From NCBI GenBank assembly GCA_945870545.1, contig CAMBTF010000010.1:1-14565 (forward strand): 14,565 nucleotides of DNA, given 5' to 3'. Source of the stretch: Akkermansia muciniphila (GTDB lineage Bacteria; Verrucomicrobiota; Verrucomicrobiia; Verrucomicrobiales; Akkermansiaceae). Position numbers and translations under genes: made by a program. Of the stretch, positions 8,085-13,144 are shown one piece after another. Under the pieces are notes generated by a model. The model made no database searches. It had not been told where the DNA came from and saw only the letters and a program-made list of their open reading frames with translations. Numbering within the stretch: position 1 is the stretch's first letter; each line of letters begins with the position of its first letter.

Positions 8085-8462
8085 ATGCAAGCACCAACAA
8101 TAGTGGGCGAATTCAAGGAGTTCATCCTCAAAGGCAACGCGATCTCCCTCGCGGTCGGCGTCCTCATCGGCGCATCATTCGGAAAATTTGTCACCGCCGT
8201 CACGGAAGGCCTCATCAACCCCTTACTGAACCTGATCGGCGGCGATCCGAATATCTCCCTGAAAATCTGGGTCTTCGATGTGGGCATCATCATCAATGCC
8301 CTCATCTCGCTGCTGATCACCGGCGCGATCCTCTTCTTCATCTTCATCCGTCCCATGAACAAGCTCATGACCAAGGAGGCACCGCCCGCCCCCGCCCCCG
8401 AACCTTCCGCCGAGGAAAAACTCCTCACCGAAATCCGCGACCTCCTCGCCAAGCGCCCCTGA
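8085..8462 (+). CDS. mscL: Large-conductance mechanosensitive channel MscL
   Basis: Inner-membrane channel that opens under membrane tension to release solutes during osmotic downshock; it acts as a homopentamer. The 125-residue form starts MQAPTIVGEFKEF and runs directly into the conserved amphipathic helix and first transmembrane helix, FILKGNAISLAVGVLIGASFGK. A short periplasmic loop, the second helix (about residues 64-88) and the conserved C-terminal bundle helix EEKLLTEIRDLLAKR follow. An in-frame ATG at 8019 would add 22 residues with no counterpart in the family, so ATG 8085 is preferred; neither start has a clear ribosome-binding site. The linker before the C-terminal helix is Pro/Ala-rich. 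The Lrp-type gene starts 26 nt downstream, so the two may share a transcript, although a functional connection is not obvious. Confidence 0.93.
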   Translation: MQAPTIVGEFKEFILKGNAISLAVGVLIGASFGKFVTAVTEGLINPLLNLIGGDPNISLKIWVFDVGIIINALISLLITGAILFFIFIRPMNKLMTKEAPPAPAPEPSAEEKLLTEIRDLLAKRP

Positions 8463-8488
8463 TCCCCAATCCCTCATTTTTCCCGACC

Positions 8489-8965
8489 ATGAAGCTCCTC
8501 TCCATCCTCCGCCGCAAAGCCCGCGCCTCCTACAAGGAACTCGCGGACATGATCGATTCCACCGAAGCGGAGGTCGCCGGAAAAATCACCGCTTGGGAAA
8601 AAGACCACACGATCCTCGGTTACCACGCGGTGACGAACCCGGAAATCATCGGCGACACCTCGGTCTCCGCTTTCATCGAGGTGCGCGTCACTCCGGAGCG
8701 CGGTGGCGGCTTCGACCGGCTCGCCATGCGCATCGCCCGTTTCGACCAGGTCGTCTCCTGCTACCTCGCCAGCGGCGGATACGATCTCATGGTCGTCGTC
8801 GAGGGCGCGGATCTACGCGAGGTCGCCCGCTTCGTTTCCGAGAAACTTTCCTCGCTCGAGGGCGTGATCTCCACCGCCACCCATTTCCGCCTGAAAACCT
8901 ACAAGGAAAACGGTTTCCTGTTCGAATCCGAACCGGTGACCGAGCGTTTAGCCGTCTCCCCGTAA
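8489..8965 (+). CDS. Lrp/AsnC family transcriptional regulator
   Basis: DNA-binding regulator of 158 residues, the standard family length. An N-terminal winged helix-turn-helix (about 1-50, KLLSILRRKARASYKELADM) is followed by the RAM/effector-binding domain (about 60-140) with beta strands AFIEVRVTPERG and DLMVVVEGADL and the GGYD turn. Family members form dimers to octamers and respond to amino acids or related small molecules. The target genes cannot be read from this window, and adjacency to mscL is weak evidence for regulation of it. The ATG is preceded by a C/T-rich leader with no Shine-Dalgarno motif. The stop codon TAA directly touches a 12-bp hairpin. Confidence 0.88.
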   Translation: MKLLSILRRKARASYKELADMIDSTEAEVAGKITAWEKDHTILGYHAVTNPEIIGDTSVSAFIEVRVTPERGGGFDRLAMRIARFDQVVSCYLASGGYDLMVVVEGADLREVARFVSEKLSSLEGVISTATHFRLKTYKENGFLFESEPVTERLAVSP

Positions 8966-9027
8966 GGAGTCGGGACATTCCTGTCCCGACTTCCCGACGC
9001 AGAAATAGAGGGACAGAAATATCCCTC
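8966..9027. repeat. Pair of inverted REP-like hairpins
   Basis: Hairpin 1 pairs 8966-8977 with 8982-8993 (12 bp including one G-T pair, 4-nt loop TTCC); its core is GGGACATTCCTGTCCC. Hairpin 2 pairs 9008-9013 with 9022-9027. The reverse complement of its core, GGGATATTTCTGTCCC, matches the core of hairpin 1 at 13 of 16 positions. Two related palindromes in opposite orientation separated by about 15 nt is the layout of a REPIN. The unit sits between the Lrp-type and DUF4407 genes and may also act in transcription termination or 3'-end protection of the mscL-lrp transcript. No T-run directly follows hairpin 1; a T-rich stretch (9032-9039) follows hairpin 2. Confidence 0.7.
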
Positions 9028-9076
9028 CTCCTTATTTTCTGATATACCCGCCACGGCTACCCTGTATAGGTACTCC

Positions 9077-10774
9077 ATGACAAAAACCATGAAGCGCGTG
9101 TTTTTCTGGCTCTCCGGCGCGGGCACGGAAACCCTCGAGCGCTGCCCGGCCTGGGAGCAGAGGAAATACGTCGCCTTCGGAGCCACGGTGCTGGTGCCCT
9201 GCGCGTTCGCCTTCATCGCCTGCGCCTACGCTCTTTCCACGCTCACCGACAAGCCCGGCGTGATCTATCCCGTCGCCGGCGTATGGGCGTTCATTATCCT
9301 CACCATCGACCGCGCCCTGCTCGCCGGATACCGCCCCTACCTCTCCATATTCCGGAAAATGGCGCAGTTCTCCCTCCGCCTTGTCGTCACCGTGCTGATG
9401 GGCATCACCATCGCACACCCCCTCGTCCTGCTCCTGTTCCGCGACACCGTCTCCTCCGTCATCGAGACCGACCGCGCCGCCGAGATCGAGGTCGTTCGCG
9501 CGGGCTTCGATGCCGAAAAGGAAAAGGTCCGCGAGCGCATCGGCGGCATCGACAAATCCCTCGCCGACCAGCGGCTGCGCTGGAACGAGTCCTTCCAGGC
9601 CAAGTTCATTCTCCAGGAAAACGACGACGCATCCGCCGCGATCCCCGGTCTCACCGCCGCGCAGCAGACAGAGCTCAAGGCCGCCACCGACGAGGCCACC
9701 ACCCCTTTCCGCGCGCGTCTTGAAGTGGTGCAGAAGCAGACGGACGAGCTCAACCCGCAATACGCCAAGCTCCAGACCGAGCTTTCTTTCTGGCAATCCG
9801 AGTTCGAGCGCGAGCTCAACGGCCAGCGTTCCGGCCTCGCCGGCGAGGGGCCGCGCGCCCGCTCCATCCGCGCGGATCAGCTCGAGCCGCGCCGCGAGGA
9901 AACAAAGCGCCTCGGCGCCTTGCTCGAACACCTCACCGCCGAGAAAGCCTCCCTTCAGACCCAGGCCCGCGAGGCGGAGGCGGGTGCCATCGGCCTTTTC
10001 GAAACGAAACTCGCCGAGATCGAACTCGCCAACAAGGCCGAGGCCGAGCGCGTGGCGGGTCTCCGGCAGCGCGTCGAGAACGACCAGGCGGAGCAGTTCG
10101 TCACCCAGCAGAACGCCCTGCGCGAAACGATCAAGCAGCAGATCGACTCGCTCCTCATGGAACTCACCCGCACCCAGGACGAGCTCGCCGCCGTCGGCAC
10201 AGAGGAAACCGTCCGCCTCGCCGCGATCCGCGCAGAGCCCCGCAAGGACATCCTCACCCAGACACTTGCCCTCCATCATCTCTTCAAGGCCGGCGAGCAG
10301 GGCGGACAGTTCGCCTACTACACCTACATCATCCTCACGCTGCTTTTCATGCTCGTGGACACGATCCCGCTCATCGTGAAATTTTTCACCAAGCCCGGCC
10401 CCTACGACACCCTCGTGGATCGCGATGAAATGACCTTCGACACCGAGCACCGTGCCTTCCGCGAAACACGCACCCGCTACATGCAGCAGCTCACCGCCGG
10501 GAACCACCTCGCCGTCACCCGCAACCATCAGCTCGAACACGCCCTCGTCGATGGCGTGGAACACACCCGCGCCGCCCGGGAATTCCTTGATTCCCTCGTA
10601 GAAATGGAGCGCTCCTTCGCCGAGAAAATGCGCGCCGAGGAAGAACACATCGGCCATCACGAGTCCGACAAGCGCGCCGCCATAGAGGCGATCAAAAAGC
10701 GTTTCTACGACGACCTCCACCACCGCTTGGAGCTCTTCTTCACCACCCGCCACGCTTCCACGCCCGGGGCTTGA
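9077..10774 (+). CDS. DUF4407 membrane protein with a long coiled-coil
   Basis: Membrane protein of 565 residues matching the DUF4407 pattern. The N-terminal FFWLSGAG motif (residues 9-16) is followed by three membrane segments at about 33-53, 62-80 and 97-121. A long charged, Glu/Arg/Gln-rich region (about 125-405) is strongly predicted by eye to be coiled-coil. A fourth membrane segment lies at about 414-436 (YIILTLLFMLVDTIPLIVKFF), and a second charged helical tail reaches the C-terminus. The function of DUF4407 proteins is not established; the architecture suggests a structural or scaffolding role at the membrane. The ATG at 9077 has a weak AGG at 9068-9070; a second ATG at residue 5 is possible. 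The gene has no obvious operon partner. A 582-codon open frame on the opposite strand (9032-10780) is a codon-bias shadow. Confidence 0.85.
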   Translation: MTKTMKRVFFWLSGAGTETLERCPAWEQRKYVAFGATVLVPCAFAFIACAYALSTLTDKPGVIYPVAGVWAFIILTIDRALLAGYRPYLSIFRKMAQFSLRLVVTVLMGITIAHPLVLLLFRDTVSSVIETDRAAEIEVVRAGFDAEKEKVRERIGGIDKSLADQRLRWNESFQAKFILQENDDASAAIPGLTAAQQTELKAATDEATTPFRARLEVVQKQTDELNPQYAKLQTELSFWQSEFERELNGQRSGLAGEGPRARSIRADQLEPRREETKRLGALLEHLTAEKASLQTQAREAEAGAIGLFETKLAEIELANKAEAERVAGLRQRVENDQAEQFVTQQNALRETIKQQIDSLLMELTRTQDELAAVGTEETVRLAAIRAEPRKDILTQTLALHHLFKAGEQGGQFAYYTYIILTLLFMLVDTIPLIVKFFTKPGPYDTLVDRDEMTFDTEHRAFRETRTRYMQQLTAGNHLAVTRNHQLEHALVDGVEHTRAAREFLDSLVEMERSFAEKMRAEEEHIGHHESDKRAAIEAIKKRFYDDLHHRLELFFTTRHASTPGA

Positions 10775-10810
10775 GAGCATTTTCTCCTAACCAATTCCGC
10801 CCATTTCTAG

Positions 10811-10861
10811 GAAATGGAGTCATAGGGAATGGGGTCAGAAATGGGGTCAGAAATGGGGTCA
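10811..10861. repeat. 12-bp GGGGTCA tandem units
   Basis: Four units of consensus GAAATGGGGTCA: 10811-10822 (one mismatch), then a 3-nt break, then 10826-10837 (one mismatch), 10838-10849 and 10850-10861. They lie about 36 bp after the DUF4407 stop codon. From memory, GGGGTCAG-containing stretches occur next to IS200-like/REP-associated transposase genes in several phyla; no such gene is visible here, so this could be a remnant or a stand-alone repeat. Confidence 0.85.
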
Positions 10862-11017
10862 GTGTGCAAATCTTGACAAAATGCCTCCGGACCTCCGGTT
10901 CAACTCCCTCCCCGAAGATCGTCGCTCCGCCCCGCCAAACATCCCACTGCGTGCTGTCACGTTTATACCGTTTGGCAAAAGTTCGTGCGTGAAAAGGTGA
11001 CAACAAAGTAGCGTGCG

Positions 11018-11210
11018 CCGCAGGCTCTGGACTGCTGTGATTCTTCATTCAAAGCTCTCAAGGGCGGCTTTGTTTGGCGGAACGACGGGTTGCTGCCGGG
11101 TTAGTTCGTTTTTCCATCACTCACCCAAAAAGCGGCGGATGAGAACCGCCGCAGTCAAAAGCCTCCGGCGGCATGGATCTGCGCAAGGACTTTTGGCAAA
11201 TGGGCTAAAT
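11018..11210 (+). repeat. Dispersed ~190-bp repeat element, copy B
   Basis: Second, inverted copy of the element at 4764-4931. Internally it has two imperfect inverted arms: 11022-11060 (CTCTGGACTGCTGTGATTC and on) and 11124-11165, whose reverse complement reads CTTTTGACTGCGGCGGTTC. The arms match at roughly 70% by eye. The centre (11085-11120) contains ACGACGGGTTGCTGCCGGGT and CGTTTTTCCATCACTCACC, shared with copy A with few changes. A 67-codon open frame covers the copy but has no independent support. The element lies 3' of the small minus-strand gene. Confidence 0.78.
11127..11152 (-). terminator. Terminator-like hairpin in repeat copy B
   Basis: Perfect 7-bp stem: GCGGCGG (11132-11138) with CCGCCGC (11146-11152) and a 7-nt loop. 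Read on the minus strand, TTTTT follows (11131-11127). It lies about 190 nt beyond the stop codon of the small minus-strand gene, in the right orientation to end that transcript. Relative to copy A one T-A pair is replaced by G-C and an extra G-C pair is added, so pairing is preserved. Confidence 0.55.
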
Positions 11211-11343
11211 CTGTGACAATCCGTGCCATTTGAGGAAGGATTTGGAGGCGGTTAGGTCCTCCATGTTCGCTGCGCTTCCATTGTGGTCAAAATTCCAATG
11301 AATCCCCCTGCAACTTAGGAGTTCGGGTAAAAAAAAGGGGGGC

Positions 11344-11619
11344 TCAAATCGCCAACTCGAAACCCCGCCGCGTGTGCTTGCAGCGCAGTGGCTGACCCTC
11401 CTCATTGGGATTCCAGCCGTTCGCGTTTCCAAAATCAGCGGCATCCATGACCATCGCCAAAGTGACTACTCGCGGCAACTCGGCGATCAACTCACGCCCA
11501 CCTATCGCGGCGTTCGTGTAGATCGACACCTCGTTGACCCCACTCCGGTTCTTCATCATCCAGCGATACTGGACGTCACGATGGTTTAGCGTCTTGTAGC
11601 CTTTATTGGATAGCGACAT
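11344..11619 (-). CDS. Small protein of unrecognised family
   Basis: Hypothetical protein of 91 residues starting MSLSNKGYKTLNHRDVQYRW. It looks like a genuine cytoplasmic domain: mixed alpha/beta pattern, no signal peptide or membrane segment, a central LIAELPRVVTLAMVMDAADF segment (about 43-62), a GWNPNEEG turn (68-75), and a basic tail CKHTRRGFEL ending at the stop. I do not recognise a named family and give no function. The overlapping plus-strand open frame (11374-11589) has a less protein-like composition and is rejected. The start ATG is preceded by CTCACCC with no ribosome-binding site. The FKBP gene ends 106 bp upstream on the same strand, separated by a hairpin, so this gene is probably transcribed separately. 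A T-run on the coding strand follows about 5 nt after the stop. Confidence 0.65.
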   Translation of the reverse strand: MSLSNKGYKTLNHRDVQYRWMMKNRSGVNEVSIYTNAAIGGRELIAELPRVVTLAMVMDAADFGNANGWNPNEEGQPLRCKHTRRGFELAI

Positions 11620-11650
11620 GGGTGAGATTGCAGATCAAAAATCCGATCTC

Positions 11651-11725
11651 AACAATCATCAATCATCATTCTTATGCGGAATGGATTGATGATTCTTGAT
11701 TGATGAATGCCGATTTATTGAATGA
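11651..11725. repeat. Inverted heptamer-derived repeat between the FKBP and small-protein genes
   Basis: AATCATCAATC at 11654-11664 is exactly complementary to GATTGATGATT at 11684-11694, giving an 11-bp stem with a 19-nt loop. Further degenerate GATTGAT units reach toward 11725, next to the FKBP stop codon (11726-11728). The unit is the same AATCATC/GATTGAT heptamer as in the array at 2614-2683, here in both orientations. It may terminate the minus-strand FKBP transcript, although no clean T-run follows. Confidence 0.7.
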
Positions 11726-12949
11726 TCAGCGGACGATCTCGAGCAGCTCGATGTCGAACACCAGCATTCCGCCGGGTCGACCGCTGCCAGGGACGACGGG
11801 GCCATAGGCAAGATCTTCCGGAATCCAGAAGCGACGCTTCTCGCCGACCACCATGAGCTGCACGCCTTCCGTCCAGCCCTTGATCACATCGCTGAGCGGA
11901 AATTCAGCGGGCTCACCACGGGTCACCGAGCTGTCGAATATTTTCCCATCCGTCGTCCATCCGGAGTAGTGGACTTTCACGGTATCTGCGGCCTTTGGTT
12001 TTTCCTCACCCTTACCTGCGGTCAGCACCTTGTGGGCGATCCCGCTTTCGGTCTTCTTCGCATCGGCCGGGGAGGCGGCGACGTCTTTGGGAACGGCAGG
12101 TGCCGGTGGAGCGGCCTTGAAGGAGAACAACTCGATGTCCGCGACGATCAATCCGCCGGGAGCCTGCGGCTCAGGCAGCCAGCATTGGCGTTGCTCGCCC
12201 GTCTTCATCCCGCCGATGATCTCGGCGAGTTTCGGTGGCATTTTATCGAGAGGCACGCTGGGAGGCGCGGGCTGGGTGCGGCTGTCCTGCACCACCTTGC
12301 CGTCCGTGGTCTTGGCTGTGAAATGGAAGGTGACAATTTGATCCGCTCCCGGCATCTCGCCCGCGCCTTTCTTGGTGATCTTGTAGGCGACCCCGCCCTT
12401 CGTTTTCTCGGCATCGGCCGGAGCCTTGGCTGCTTCCTTGATGGCGATCAGTTCCACATCAAAGACCAACATGCCACCGGGGCGGCCGCTGCCGGGAACA
12501 GCCGGGCCGTAGGCGAGTTCTTCCGGAATCCAGAAACGGCGCTTCTCACCGGTCACCATCAGCTGGAGACCTTCGGTCCAGCCTTTGATCACGCCACCGA
12601 GGGGGAAACTCGTGGGCTCACCGCGGCTCACCGAGCTATCAAACATTTTCCCGTCCGTCGTCCAGCCGGAGTAATGAACGGTCACCGTATCGGAGGCAGT
12701 GGGTTTTTTATCGCCGGTTCCGGCATTGAGGACTTTCGACGCCAGACCGCTCTCGGTCTTTACGGCATCGGCGGGGGCGGCGGCTACATCGGCGGGTGTT
12801 TCGGGCATAATCTTTTCAGGTTGGGCAGGCGCCGGTTCGTCGGCTGCGGGAGGTTTCGCGGCCGGAGTCTCTTCCGAATGCACAAGGGCGGGCAACGCCA
12901 CCAACACGGCGGCAATTATCAGGGGAGTCGTAAAGGTCCGGATTTGCAT
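11726..12949 (-). CDS. Exported three-domain FKBP-type peptidyl-prolyl isomerase
   Basis: Protein of 407 residues that catalyses cis-trans isomerisation at prolines, probably as a folding factor outside the cytoplasmic membrane. An N-terminal signal peptide (about 1-26, MQIRTFTTPLIIAAVLVALP, cleavage near VHS-EE) is followed by a Pro/Ala linker and three FKBP units at about 64-170, 183-277 and 299-406. Units 1 and 3 are near-duplicates and keep the FKBP12 active-site positions: Tyr93, Phe103, Asp104, Phe115, Val120-Ile121, Trp124, Tyr147 and Phe163 in unit 1, with the same set in unit 3. The middle unit keeps the fold core but lacks the Trp, both conserved Tyr and the FD pair. The frame is open 60 codons further upstream, but ATG 12949 begins the signal peptide and is chosen. 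A TTGACA lies 30 bp upstream on the minus strand. Confidence 0.93.
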   Translation of the reverse strand: MQIRTFTTPLIIAAVLVALPALVHSEETPAAKPPAADEPAPAQPEKIMPETPADVAAAPADAVKTESGLASKVLNAGTGDKKPTASDTVTVHYSGWTTDGKMFDSSVSRGEPTSFPLGGVIKGWTEGLQLMVTGEKRRFWIPEELAYGPAVPGSGRPGGMLVFDVELIAIKEAAKAPADAEKTKGGVAYKITKKGAGEMPGADQIVTFHFTAKTTDGKVVQDSRTQPAPPSVPLDKMPPKLAEIIGGMKTGEQRQCWLPEPQAPGGLIVADIELFSFKAAPPAPAVPKDVAASPADAKKTESGIAHKVLTAGKGEEKPKAADTVKVHYSGWTTDGKIFDSSVTRGEPAEFPLSDVIKGWTEGVQLMVVGEKRRFWIPEDLAYGPVVPGSGRPGGMLVFDIELLEIVR

Positions 12950-13144
12950 GGGGCGGGATCTTTCACGCTTACCGCCAGCTGTCAACCGTCCTCTGAGTTC
13001 GGCGGAGATCCGGCATTCATGGCTGGTCTCCCCTACGTAACCCCGACACCGCTGAAAAATCCGATTTTGCCCTTTCCGCGCCGCCCCAAGTTCGCTGTAT
13101 TCGCCCTGCCGCCACGGAACCACTGCCACCCGCCCCTTTTTCCC
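12950..13144. promoter_or_regulatory. Divergent intergenic region between the FKBP and nuoM-like genes
   Basis: The 195-bp gap separates divergently transcribed genes, so it must hold promoters for both. On the minus strand a perfect TTGACA (plus positions 12980-12985) lies 31-36 bp before the FKBP ATG. The matching -10 is weak (AAAGAT at a 16-bp spacing) and would make the leader very short. On the plus strand the nuoM-like ATG is preceded by a C/T-rich leader ending CCCTTTTTCCC, with no Shine-Dalgarno motif and no convincing -35/-10 pair. Confidence 0.35.

Larger units (their letters stand above)
10775..11343. other. Repeat-rich 569-bp intergenic stretch without a supported gene
   Basis: Short open frames on both strands here show no recognisable family features, and they run through repeats. 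The stretch holds the 12-bp units (10811-10861), then about 150 bp with nothing recognisable beyond a TTGACA at 10873-10878 that lacks a good -10 partner. The second copy of the dispersed element (11018-11210) follows, then about 130 bp with an A-run (11331-11338) and G-run just 3' of the small minus-strand gene. Confidence 0.6.

Noticed and set aside
9032..10780. 582-codon open frame on the minus strand, antisense to the DUF4407 gene
   Set aside because: It mirrors the codon bias of the plus-strand gene and has low-complexity Glu/Gly/Val-rich composition with no family features. The plus strand has clear membrane segments and DUF4407 motifs.
10740..11048. 102-codon minus-strand open frame after the DUF4407 gene
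   Set aside because: It runs through the GGGGTCA units (giving LTPF repeats) and overlaps the DUF4407 3' end; no family signal.
11013..11216. 67-codon open frame over repeat copy B
   Set aside because: It is made of repeat sequence, has no homologous frame in copy A and no start signal.
12950..13129. 60-residue extension of the FKBP protein
   Set aside because: It would place a signal peptide in the protein interior and would run into the nuoM-side promoter region.
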